The notes below the pieces were generated by a model. That model was given only the letters and a program-made list of their open reading frames with translations. It ran no database searches and was not told where the DNA came from. The translations under genes were made by a program, and so were the position numbers. A DNA stretch of 64,000 nt from Dermacentor variabilis (Eukaryota > Arthropoda > Arachnida > Ixodida > Ixodidae): the NCBI RefSeq assembly GCF_050947875.1, contig NC_134569.1:261527100-261591099 (forward strand). The letters run 5' to 3'. Below, piece after piece: positions 48,801 to 59,877 of this stretch; the first letter of the stretch is position 1, and the number at the start of each line of letters is the position of its first letter.

Positions 48801-49566
48801 AGTGCACGACGACGGCAGAAGCCGCTGCGCCTCCTTTTATCCTCTTCTCACTGCGGGCTGGTGGCGCAAGCGCAACGCTGGCTCCAACAGCACCGAAGAT
48901 CTTGAACCGCGCAGCTGCTGTAGGAACACGTGGAAGCAGATAGCGGGACGTGGGTCATGGGGAGTGGAAGACGACACAAGCCGCTGTGCCTCCTTTTATC
49001 CTCTTCCCACAGTGGGCTGGTGGCGCAAGCGTAAAACTGACTCCGATAGTACCGAAGATTTTTGAACCGCGCGGTTTCTGTGGGCCGGGGCACACGTGAA
49101 AGTAGATAGCGGGACGTTAGTCACGGGGAGTGGAAGACGACAACGCAAGCCTGCGGATGCAAAAAACGTTGGTCAGTATGTGTTTCTGTTGCCACGATCC
49201 CTGCCAGAATAAGGTGCCTGTACCGCTGTTCCTCGTTTCCTACTCTTCCCACTGCGGGCTGGTCGGGCAAGCGCGAAGCTGGCTCCGATAGCACCAAAGA
49301 TTCATGAACCGCGCAGCTGCTGTAGGCACACGTGGGAGCAGACAACGGGACGTTGGTCACGGGGAGTGGAAGACGACGACACTAGCCGCGGCGCCTCCAT
49401 TTATCCTAATCCCAATGCGGTTTGGTGGTGCAAGAGCAACGCTGGCTCCGATAGCACCGAATATGTACTGTATTTCCGCATACTGTATTTCGCATACTGT
49501 ACTGTATTTCCGAATAAAACTGTATTTCCGCGCTGCTGCTCCCTTATTTTCTTTTTGTATTTTTAA

Positions 49567-49620
49567 GGGTATTTGGGGCTAGTTAAGCTGCTACGAGCAG
49601 CTTTTTTCCCCACCTTACCC
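49567..49620 (+). other. Two-tier 3' hairpin of the second LINE/SINE tail
   Basis: Outer stem: GGGTA (49,567-49,571) with TACCC (49,616-49,620), and TGGGG (49,574-49,578) with CCCCA (49,608-49,612). Inner stem: AAGCTGCT (49,585-49,592) with AGCAGCTT (49,596-49,603), loop ACG. The inner stem is nearly identical to that at 10,688-10,706, while the outer stem has a different sequence but the same role. Confidence 0.75.
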
Positions 49621-49648
49621 CCGCAAAGCTGTATTCAGTTTTTGTGGA

Positions 49649-49654
49649 AATAAA
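49649..49654 (+). promoter_or_regulatory. AATAAA polyadenylation signal of the second LINE/SINE tail
   Basis: AATAAA immediately precedes GCATAC and the microsatellite tail, matching the layout of the first LINE's 3' end. Confidence 0.7.
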
Positions 49655-49655
49655 G

Positions 49656-49844
49656 CATACATACATGCATACATACATACATACATACATACATACATAC
49701 ATACATACATACATACATACATACATGCATACATACATACATACATACATACATACATACATACATACATACATACATACATACATACATACATACATAC
49801 ATACATACATACATACATACATACATACATACATACATACATAC
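49656..49844 (+). repeat. (CATA)n microsatellite, 189 bp
   Basis: About 47 tetranucleotide units with two CATG interruptions near 49,667 and 49,727. It sits exactly at the 3' end of the LINE/SINE fragment and is best read as that element's tail, expanded by slippage. The satellite resumes at CTCTTGAAACGC. Confidence 0.95.
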
Positions 49845-52470
49845 TCTTGAAACGCACAGCTGGTGTAGGCCGGGACCCACGTGAGAGGAGATAGCGGGAC
49901 GTTGGTCACGGAGAGTAGAAGACGATCACACAAACCTGCGGATGGAAAGAACGTTGGTAAGTGTGTGTTTCTGTTGCCACGCCCCCTGCTAGAATGAGGT
50001 GCCTGTACCGCTGCGCCTCCTTTTATCCTCTTCCCACTGCGGGCTGGTGGCGCAAGCGCACAGCTGGCTCGGATAGCACCGAAGACTGTTGAACCGCGAA
50101 GCTGCTGTACGCCGGGCCACACGTGAAAGGAGATAGCGGGACGTTGGTCACAGAGAGTGGAAGACGACCATACAAACCTGCGGATGCAAAGAACGTTGGT
50201 CAGTGCGTGTTTCAATGGCCACGACCCCTGCTAGAATAAGGTGCCTGTTGTACCGCTGCGCCTCCTTTTATCCTCTTCCAACCGCTGGCTGGTGGCGCAA
50301 GCGCAACGCTAGCTCCGATAGCACCGAAGACTCTCGAACCGCGCAGCTGCTGTAGGCCGGGGCACACGTCGAAGCAGATAGTGGGACGTTGGTCACGGGG
50401 AGTGGAAGACGACGACACAAGCCTGCGGATGCAAAGAACGTTGGTCAAAGCGTGTTCCTGTTGCCACGACCACTGCCAGTATAAGGTGCCGGCACCGCTG
50501 CGCCTCCTTTTGTCGTCTTCCCACCGCGGAATGGTGGCGCAGGCGCAACGCTGGTTCCGATAGCACCGAAGATTCTTGAACTACGCAGCTGCTGTAGGCT
50601 GGGACGCACGTGGGAGCCGACAGCGGGACGTTGGTCACGGGGAGGGGAAGACGACGCTACAAGCCGCTGCGCCTCCTCTTATCCTCTTCCCACTGCGGGC
50701 TGGTGGCGCAAGCGCAGCGCTGGCTCCGATAGCACCGAAGATTCTTGAAACGCGCAGCTGCTGTAGGCACACGTGGAAGCAGATAGCGGGACGTTGGTCA
50801 CGGGGAGTGGAGAACGACGACACAAGCCTGCGGAAGCAAAGAATGTTGGTCAGTGTGTGTTCTTGTTGTCGCAACTGTCCCAACGGCTGCTTGAAAATGT
50901 GGCGGTACCGCTGCGCCTCCTTTTATCCTCTTCCCACAGCGGGCTGGTATCGCAAGCGTAAAGCAGGCTCCGATAGCAACGACGATTCTTGAACCGCGCA
51001 GCCGCTGTAGGCACAAGTGGAAGCTGAAAGCGCGACGTTGGTCATGGGCAGTGGAAGACGACGACACAAGCCGCTGAGCCTCATTTTATCTTCTTCCCAA
51101 TGTTGCCTGGTGGCGCAAGTGCAAAGCTGGCTCCGATAGCACCGAAGATTCTTGAACCGCGCTGTTGCTGTAGGAACTCGTGGAACCATATAGCGGGACG
51201 TGGGTCACGGCGAGTGGAAGACGACGACACAAGCCGCTGCGCCTCCTTTTATCCTCTTCCCACTGTGGGCTAGTGGCGCTAGCGTAAAGCTGACTCCGAT
51301 AGTACCGAAGATTTTTGAACCGCGCAGCTGGTGTATGCCGTGACACACGTGAAAGGAGATAGCGGGACGTTAATCACGGAGAGTGGAAGACGACCACACA
51401 AACCTGCGGATGCAAAGAACCTTGGTCAGTGTGTGTTTCTGTTGCCACGACCCCTGCTAGAATGAGGTGCCTGTACCGCTGCGCCTTCTTTTATCCTCTT
51501 CCCTCTGCGGGCTGGTGGCGCAAGCGCACTGCTGGCTCGGATAGCACCGAAGACTCTTGAACCGCGCAGCTGCTGTAGGCCAGGCACACGTGAAAGGAGA
51601 TAGCGGGACGTTGGTCACAGAGAGTGGAAGACGACCACACAAACCTGCGGATGCAAAGAACGTTGGTCAGTGCTTGTTTCTATGGCCACGACCCCTGTTA
51701 GAATAAGGTGCCTCTACCGCTGCGCCTCCTTTTATCCTCTTCCCACAGCTGGCAGGTGGTGCAAGCGCAACGCTAGTTCCGATAGCACCGAACAATCTTG
51801 AACCGCGCAGCTGCTGTAGGCCGGGACACACGTGGAAGCAGATAGTGGGACGTTGGTCACGGGGAGTGGAAGACGACGACGCAAGCCTGCGGATGCAAAG
51901 AACGTTGGTCAATGTGTGTTCCTGTTGCCACGACCCCTGCCAGTATAAGGTGCCGGCACCGCTGCGCCTCCTTTTGTCCTCTTCCCACCGCGGGCTGGTG
52001 GCGCAGGCGCAACGCTGGTTCCGATAGCACCGAAAATCTTGAACTACGCCGCTGCTGTAGGCCGGGACGCATGTGGAAGCCGACAGCGGGACGTTGGTCA
52101 CGGGGAGTGGAAGATGACGACACAAGCCTACGTATGCAAAGAACGTTGGTCCGTGTGTGTTCCTGTAGCCACTACCGCTGCCAGAATAAGGTGCCGGTAC
52201 AACTACGCCTCCTTATATCCCCTTTCCACTGCGGGCTGGTGGCGCAAGCGCAATGCTGACTCCGATAGCACCAAAGATTCTTGAACCGAGCGGCTGCTGT
52301 ATGCCGGGACACACGTGAAAGTAGATAGCGGGACGTTGGGCACGGGGAGTGGAAGACGACGACACAAGCCTGCGGATGCAAAGAACGTTGGTCAGTGTTT
52401 TTTCCTGTTACCACGATCCCTGCCAGAATAAGGTGCCGGTACCGCTGCGGTAACGCTGGCTGCGATAGCA

Positions 52471-52760
52471 CCGTACATTCTGAACCGCGCAGCTGCTGTT
52501 GGCCACAGCACACGCGGAAGCAGATAGCGCGATGGTCGTCACGGGGATTGGAAGACGACGACACAAGCCTGCGGATGCAAAGAACGTTGGGCAGTTCTGC
52601 CCCGAACCCTGGCAGAATAAGGTGCCGGTACCGCTGCGCCTACTTTATACTCTTCCCACTGTGGGCTAGTGGCGCAAGCGCAAAGCTGGCTCCGTTAGCA
52701 ACGAAGATTCTTGAACCGCGGAGCTGCTGTAGGCACAAGTGGAAGCAGATAGCAGGACGT
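52471..52760 (+). repeat. Second copy of the block at 48,491-48,800
   Basis: Same private variants as the upstream copy. It is preceded by a monomer lacking about 40-50 bp (GCTGCGG joined to TAACGCTGG), so the copy's left edge is a recombination or deletion junction. Confidence 0.75.
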
Positions 52761-53937
52761 TGGTCATGGGAGTGCAAGACGACGGCAGAAGCCGCTCCGC
52801 CTCCTTTTATCCTCTTCTCTCTGCGGGCTGGTGACGCAAGCACAACGCAGGCTCCGTTAGCAGTGAAGATCCTTAAACCGCGCAGCTGCAGTAGGCACAC
52901 ATGGAAGCGGATAGCGGGACGTTAGACACGGGCAGTGGAAGACGATGCTACTAGCCGCTGCGCCTCCTCTTATCCTCTTCCCACTGCGTGCTGGTGACGC
53001 AAGCGCAGCACTGGCTCCGATAGCAGCGAAGATTCTTCAAACGCGCAGCTGCTGTTGGCACACGTGGAAGCAGATAGCGGGACGTTGGTCACGGGGATGG
53101 AAGACGACGACACTAGCCGCGGCGCCTCCATTTATCCTAATCACAATGCGGTTTGGTGGCGCAAGCGCAACGCTGGCTCCGATAGCACCGAATATTCTTG
53201 AAACACACAGCTGGTGTAGCCCGGTACACACGTGAAAAGAGATAGTGGGACGTTGGTCACGGAGAGTAGAAGACGACCACACAAACCTGTGGATGCAAAT
53301 AACGTTGGTCAGTGTGTGTTTCTGTTGCCACGCCCCCTGCTAAAATGAGGTGCCTGTACCGCTGCGCCTCCTTTTATACTCTCTCCACTGCGGGCTGGTG
53401 GCGCAAGCGCACAGCTGGCTCGGATAGCACCGAAGACTCTTGAACCGCGCAGCTGTTGTACGCCGGGCCACACGTGAAAGCAGATAGCGGGACTTTGGTC
53501 ACAGAGAGTGGAAGACGACAATACTAACCTGCGGATGCAAAGAACGTTTGTCAGTGCGTGTTTCTGTTGCCATGCCCCCTGCTAGAATGAGGTGCCCGTA
53601 CCGCTGCGCCTCCTTTTATCCTCTTCCTACAGTGGGCTGGTGGCGCAAGCGCAAAGCTAGCTCCGATAGCACCGAATATCCTTAAACCGCGAAGCTGCTG
53701 TAGGCACACGTGAAAGAAGGTACCAGGATGTTGATCACGGGTGAGTAGAAGACGACGACACAAGCTGGTGCGCCTCCTTTTATTTTCCCGCTGTGGAATC
53801 TTGGTGCATGCGAAAAGCTGACTCCGATAGCACGGAAGATTCTTGAACCGCGCAGCTCCTGTAGGCACACGTGGAAGCAGATAGCGGGACGTTGGTCACG
53901 GGCAGTGGAATACGACGACACTAGCCGCTGCGCCTCC

Positions 53938-54100
53938 TTTTATGCTCTTCCAACTGCGGGCTGGTGGCGCAAGCGCAACGCTGGCTCCGATAGCACCGAA
54001 GATTCTTGAACCGCGCTGCTGCTGCGGGCACACGTGGAAGCTGGTAGCGGGACATTCGTCACGGGATGTGGAAGACGACGACACAAGCCGCTACGCCTTC
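53938..54100 (+). repeat. Representative short satellite monomer (163 bp)
   Basis: Runs from TTTTATG to the next TTTTATCC. In the family consensus the order of landmarks, with approximate positions in the monomer, is: CACTGCGGGC at 15, GGCGCAAGCGC at 29, GATAGCACC at 52, CAGCTG at 79-84, CACGTG at 94-99, GGGACGTTGGTCACGGGG at 112, GAAGACGACGACAC at 134, and GCTGCGCCTCC at the end. This copy has a few substitutions, including loss of the CAGCTG. Confidence 0.9.
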
Positions 54101-57032
54101 TTTTATCCTCTTCCCACTGCTGGTTGAGTGCGCAAGTGCAACGCTGGCTCCGAACCCAGCGAAGCTTCTTCAACCACGCAGCTGCTGTAGGCTCACGTGG
54201 AAGCAGATAGCAGGACGTTGGTCAAGGGGAGCGGAAGACGACGACACAAGCCTGCGGATGCAAAGGACGTTGGTCAGTGTGGGTGCTTCTTGTCACAACC
54301 TCTTCCAGAATAAGGTGCCGGTACCGCTGTGCTTCCTTTTATCCTCTTCTCATTGCGGGCTGGTGACGCAAGGGCAACACAGGCTCCCATAGCACCGAAG
54401 AATCTTGAACCGCGCAGCTGCTCTAGGCCGGGGAACACGTGGAAGCAGAGAGTACGACGTTGGTTACCAAAGTGGAAGACGACGACACCAGCCTGCGGAT
54501 GCAAACAACGTTCGTCAATGTGTGTTGCTATGGCCACGACCCCTGCTAGAATAAGGTGCCTCTACCGCTGCGCCTCCTTTTATCCCCGTCCAAGTGCGGG
54601 CTAGTGGCGCAAGCTGAACGCTGGCTCCGATAGCACCGAAGTTTCTTTAACCGCGCAGCTGCTGTAGGCAGAAGTGGAAGCAGATAGCGGGACGTTGGTC
54701 ATGGGGAGTGGAAATTGATGATACTAGCCGCTGCGCCTCCTTTTATCCTCTTGCCACTTCGGGCCGGTGGCGCATGCGCAACGCTGGCTCCGATAGCACC
54801 GAAGATTCTTGAACCGCGCGGCTGGTGTAGGCCGGGACACACGTGAATGTAGATAGAGGGACGTTGGTCACGGCGACTGGAAGACGACGACACAAACCTG
54901 CGGATGCAAAGAACGTTGGTCAGCGTGTGTTCCTGTTGCCACGACCCCTGCCAGAACAAGGTGCCTGTACCGCTGTGTCTCCGTTTATCCTCTTCCCACT
55001 GCAGGCTGATGGCGCAAGCGCAAACCTGGATCCGATAGTGGAATAGGCACGAGTGGAAGCAGATAGCGGCATTTTTGTCATGGGGAGAGGAAGACGACGA
55101 CACAAGCCGCTGCGCCTCATTTTATCCTTTACAAACTGCGGGCTGGTGGCGCAAGCGCAACGCTCGCTCCAATAGCACCGAAGATTCTTGAACCGCGCAG
55201 CTGTGTTAGGCCGGGGCACACGTGGAAGCAGATAGCGCGACCTTGGTCACGGGAAGCGGATGACGACGACACAAGTCTGCGGATGCAAAGAACGTTGGTC
55301 AGTCTGTGTTCCTGTTGCCACTACCGGTGCCAGAATAAGGTGCTGGTACCACTGCGCCTCCTTTTATCCTTTTCCCGCTGCGGGCTGGTGGCGCATGCGC
55401 AAAGCTGGCTCCGATAGCACCGAAGTTTCTTGAACCTTGCAGCTGCTGTACGCCCACGTGGAAGCAGATAGCAGGACGTTGGTCGCGGGGAGTAGAAGAC
55501 GACGACGCTAGCCGCCGCGCCTCCTTTTATCCTCTTCGAACTCCGGGCTGGTGGCGCAAGCGCAACGCTGGCTCCGATAGCTACGAAGATTCTTGAACCG
55601 CGCAGCTGCTGTAGGAATACGTGGCAGCAGATAGCGGGACGTATTCGCGTGGAGTGGAAATTGATGATACTAGCCGCTGCGCCTCCTTTTATCCTCTTCC
55701 CACTGCGAGGAAATGGTGCAAACGCACCGCTGGCTCCGATAGTTCAGAAGAATCTTGAGCCGCGAAGCTGATGTAGGCGGGGGTATGCGTGGAAGCAGAT
55801 ACATGTACGTTGGTCACGGGGAGTGGAAGACGACGACACAAGCCTGCGGAGGCTAAGAACGTTGGTCAGTGTGTGTACTTGTTGTTCCAAATGCAGCCAG
55901 AATAAGGTGCTGGTAGCGCTGCGCCACCTTTTATCCGCTTCCCACTGCGGGCTGGTGGCGCCAGCGCAAGGCTGGCTCCGATACCACCAAAGTTTCTTGA
56001 ACCGCGCAGCTGCTGTAGGCCAACGTGGAAGCAGATAGGAGGACGTTGGTCACGGGAAGTGTAGGACGACGACACTAGCCGCTGCGCCTCCTTTTATCCT
56101 CTTCCCACTGCGGGCTGGTGGCGCATGCGCAACGCTGATTCCGATAGCACCGAAGATGGTTGAACCGCGCGGCTTGTGTAGGCCGGGACACACGTGAAAG
56201 TAGATAGCGCGAAGTTCGTCATGGCGACTGGAAGACGATGACACAAACCTGCGGATGCAAAGAACATTGGTCAGTGTGTGTTCCTGCTGCCACGATACCT
56301 GCCAGAACAAGGTGCCTCCATTTATCCTCTTCCAACTACGGGCTGGTGGCGCAAGCCCGAAGCTGGCTCCGATAGCTCCGAAGTTTCTTGGATCGCGCAG
56401 CTGCATTAGGCACGAGTGGAAGCACATAGCGGGACGTTGGTCATGGGGAGTGGAAGACGACGACCCAAGCTGCTGCACCTCCTTTTATCCTCTCCACTGT
56501 GCGGGCTGGTGGCGCAAGTGCAACGCTGGCTCCGATAGCACCGAAGATTCATGAACGGTACAGCTGCTGTAGGCCTGGGCACACGTGGAAGCAGATAGCG
56601 GGACGTTGCTGACGGGGGTGGAAGACGACGACACAAGCCTGCGGATGCAAAGAACGTTGGGCAGTGTTTGTTCCTTTTGCCACTACCGCTGCCAGAATAA
56701 GGTGCCGGTACCGCAGCGCCTACTTTTATCCTCTTCCCACTGTGGGCTGGTGGCGCAAGCGCAAAGCTGGCTCCGATAGCACCGAAGATTCTTATACCCC
56801 GAAGCTGCTGTAGGCGCACGTGGAAGAGGATAGCGTGATGTTGGTCACGGGGAGTAGAAGACGACGACACAAGCCGGTCCGCCTCCTTTTAACTTCCCAC
56901 TGCGGGCTCTTGGTGCATGCGAAAAGCCGGCTCCGATAGCACGGATGATTCTTGAACCGCGCAGCTGCTGTAGGCACACGTGGAAGCAGATAGCAGGATG
57001 CTGGTCACGGGCAGTGGAATACGACGACACTA

Positions 57033-58171
57033 GCCGCTGCGCCTCCTTTTATCCGCTTCCCCTGCGGGCTGGTGGCGCAAGCGCAAAGCTGCCTCCAGTA
57101 GCACCGAAGATTCTTGAACCGCGCAGCTGCTGTATGCACAATTGGAAGCAGACAGCGGGACGTTGGTCATGGGGAGTTGAAGACGGCGAAACAAGCCGCT
57201 GCACCTCCTTTTATCCTCTTCTATCTGCGGGCTGGTGGCACAAGCGCAACGCTGGCTCCAATAGCACCGAAGCTCTTGAACCGCGCAGCTGCTGTAGGCC
57301 TGGATACACGTGCAAGCAGATAGCGGTACGTTGGTCATGGGGAGTGGAAGACGACGACACTAGCCGCTGCGCCTCCATTTACTCTCTTCCCAATGCGGGC
57401 TGGTGGCGCAAGCGCAACGCTGGCTCCGATAGCACCAAAGATTCTTGAACCGCGCAGCTTCTGTAGGCCTGGGCACACGAGGAAGCAGATAGCGGGACAT
57501 TGGTCTCGGGGAGTGGAAGACGACGACACAAGCCTGCGGATGCAAAGAACGTTGGTCAGAGTGTGTTCTTGTTGTCACAACCGCTGCCAGAAAAAAAGGT
57601 GCTTGTACTGCTGCGCCTCCTTTTCTCCTCTCCCAACTGCGGGCTGGTGGCGCAAGCGCAAAACTGGCTCCGGTAGCACCGAAGGTTCTTGAACCGCGCA
57701 GCTGCTGTATGCACAAGTGGAAGCAGACAGCGGGACGTTGGTCATGGGGAGTTGAAGACGACGACACAAGCCGCTGCGTCTCCTTTTATATTCTTCCCAC
57801 TGCGGGCTGTTGGGGCAAACGCAAAGCTGGCTCCGATAGCACGGAAGATTCTTGAACGGCACAGCTGTTGTCCGGGGCACACGCGGAAGCAGATAGCGCC
57901 ACGTTGGTCACGGGGAGTGGAAGACGACGACACAAGCCTGCGGATGCAAAGAACGTTGGTCAGTGTGTGTTCCTGTTGCCACTACCACTGCCAGAATAAG
58001 GTGCCGGCACCGCAGCGCCTCCTCTTATCCTCTTCCCATTGTGGGCTGGTGGCGCAAGCGCAACGCCGGCTCCAATAGCACCGAAGTTTCTTGAACTTCG
58101 CAGCTGCGGTAGGCAAACGTGAAAGCAGATAGCGGGACGTTGGTCATGGGGAGTGGAATCCCACGACACAA
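57033..58171 (+). repeat. Higher-order unit H0 (1,139 bp)
   Basis: Starts at the variant GCTTCCCCTGCGGGCTGG (a 1-bp-shorter TTCCCCTGC form). It shares markers with the three downstream units but lacks about two short monomers that they contain (equivalent to roughly 58,420-58,745) and the terminal long monomer. Confidence 0.75.
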
Positions 58172-59877
58172 GCCGCTGCGCCTCCTTTTATCCGCTTCCC
58201 CTGCGGGCTGGTGGCGCAATCGCAAAGCTGCCTCCAGTAGCACCGAAGTTTCTTGAACCGCGCAGCTGCTGTATGCACAATTGGAAGCAGACAGCGGGAC
58301 GTTGGTCATGGGGAGTTGAAGACGGCGAAACAAGCTGCTGCACCTCCTTTTATCCTCTTCTAACTGCGGGCTGGTGGCACAAGGGCAACGCTGGCTCCAA
58401 TAGCACCGAAGCTCTTGAACCGCGCAGCTGCTGTAGCCACACGTGGAAGCAGATAGTGGGACGTTGGTCACGGGGTGTGGAAGGCGACGACACTAGCCGC
58501 TACGCCTGCATTTATCCTCTTCCCAATGCGGGCTGGTGGCGCAAGCGCACCGCTATCTCCGATAGCACCGAAGATTCTTGAACCACACAGTTGCTGTAGG
58601 CGCACGTGGAAGCATATTGCGGGGCGTTGAACACGGGGAGTGGAAGACGACGACAATAGCTGCTGCGCCTCCTTTTTTCCTCTTACCACTGCGGCCTGGT
58701 GGCTCAAACGCAACGCTGGCTCCGATATCACCGAAGAATCTTGAACCGCGCAGCTGCTGTAGGCCTGGATACACGTGCAAGCAGATAGCGGTACGTTGGT
58801 AATGGGGAGTGGAAGACGACGACACTAGCCGCTGCGCCTCCATTTACCCTCTTCCCAATGCGGGCTCGTGGCGCAAGCGCAACGCTGGCTCCGATAGCAC
58901 CCAAGATTCTTGAACCGCGCAGCTTCTGTAGGCCTGGGCACACGAGGAAGCAGATAGCAGGACATTGGTCTCGGGGAGTGGAAGACGACGACACAAGCCT
59001 GCGGATGCAAAGAACGTTGGTCAGAGTGTGTTCTTGTTGTCACAACCGCTGCCAGAAAAAAAGGTGCTTGTACAGCTGCGCCTCCTTTTGTCCTCTCCCA
59101 ACTGCGGGCTGGTGGCGCAAGCGCAAAACTGGCTCCGGTAGCACCGAAGATTCTTGAACCGCGCAACTGCTGTATGCACAAGTGGAAGCAGACAGCGGGA
59201 CGTTGGTCATGGGGAGTTGAAGACGACGACACAAGCCGCTGCGTCTCCTTTTATATTCTTCCCACTGCGGGCTGTTGGGACAAACGCAAACCTGGCTCCG
59301 ATAGCACGGAAGATTCTTGAACGGCGCAGCTGTTGTCCGGGGTACACGCGGAAGCAGATAGCGCCACGTTGGTCACGGGGAGTGGAAGACGACGACACAA
59401 GCCTGCGGATGCAAAGAACGTTGGTCAGTGTGTGTTCCTGTTGCCACTACCGCTGCCAGAATAAGGTGCCGGCACCGCAGCGCCTCCTCTTATCCTCTTC
59501 CCATTGTGGGCTGGTGGCGCAAGCGCTCGCTGGCTCCGATAGCACCAAACTGTCTTGAACCGCGAAGCTGCTGTAGGCGGGGCCACACATGGAAGCAGAT
59601 AGCGGGACGTTGGTCACGGGGAGTGGAGGACGACGACACAAGCCTGCGGATGCAAAGAACGTTGGTCAGTGTGTGTTCGTGTTGTCCCAACCGCAGCCAG
59701 AATAAGGTGCTGGTAGCGCTGCGCCACCTTTTATCCTCTTCCCACTGCAGGCTGGTGGCGCAAGCGCAATGCTGGCTCCCATAGCACCGAAGATTCTTAA
59801 ACCGCGAAGCTGCTGTAGGCACACGTGGAAGAAGCTAGCGGGATGTTGATCACGGGCAGTGGAATACGACGACACTA
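58172..59877 (+). repeat. Higher-order unit H1 (1,706 bp)
   Basis: Positions 58,172 to about 59,387 repeat at 59,878-61,093 with offset 1,706 and very few substitutions. The remainder holds an extra long monomer relative to H2: after 59,628 the matching offset drops to 1,466, i.e. 240 bp fewer. Confidence 0.85.

Larger units (their letters stand above)
42917..49464 (+). repeat. Satellite array, segment D (rich in long monomers)
   Basis: The same satellite, with long monomers predominating (242-bp spacing is clear, for example between 47,617 and 47,859). A local variant CCCCCCGGGGGCTGGTGGCC occurs at about 43,680 and 46,415. The surrounding monomers also correspond (CGAAACTACTGTAGG at about 43,500 and 46,235), indicating a diverged higher-order repeat about 2.74 kb long. 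The segment ends at CACCGAATA, where the next LINE tail begins. Confidence 0.93.
49465..49655 (+). mobile_element. 3' end of a second LINE family, or a LINE-dependent SINE
   Basis: About 190 bp of non-satellite DNA inserted between GAATA and TTCTTGAAACGC of a monomer. It starts with several imperfect TACTGTATTTCCGCA repeats, then a two-tier hairpin (49,567-49,620), then AATAAA (49,649-49,654) and a (CATA)n tail. No coding sequence remains. The hairpin and tail arrangement mirrors the 3' end of the 6.4-10.8-kb LINE, but the bases outside the inner stem differ, so it is a different family. Confidence 0.75.

Noticed and set aside
49583..50215. Frame rich in YVCM repeats on the minus strand
   Set aside because: It is the translation of the (CATA)n microsatellite plus adjacent satellite. 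A tetranucleotide repeat is open in all frames here.
53938..54100. CENP-B box in the satellite monomer
   Set aside because: The region GTTGGTCACGGGG has only partial resemblance to the CENP-B core (TTCG, A, CGGG pattern). The required TTCG is absent, so a centromeric role cannot be argued from it.
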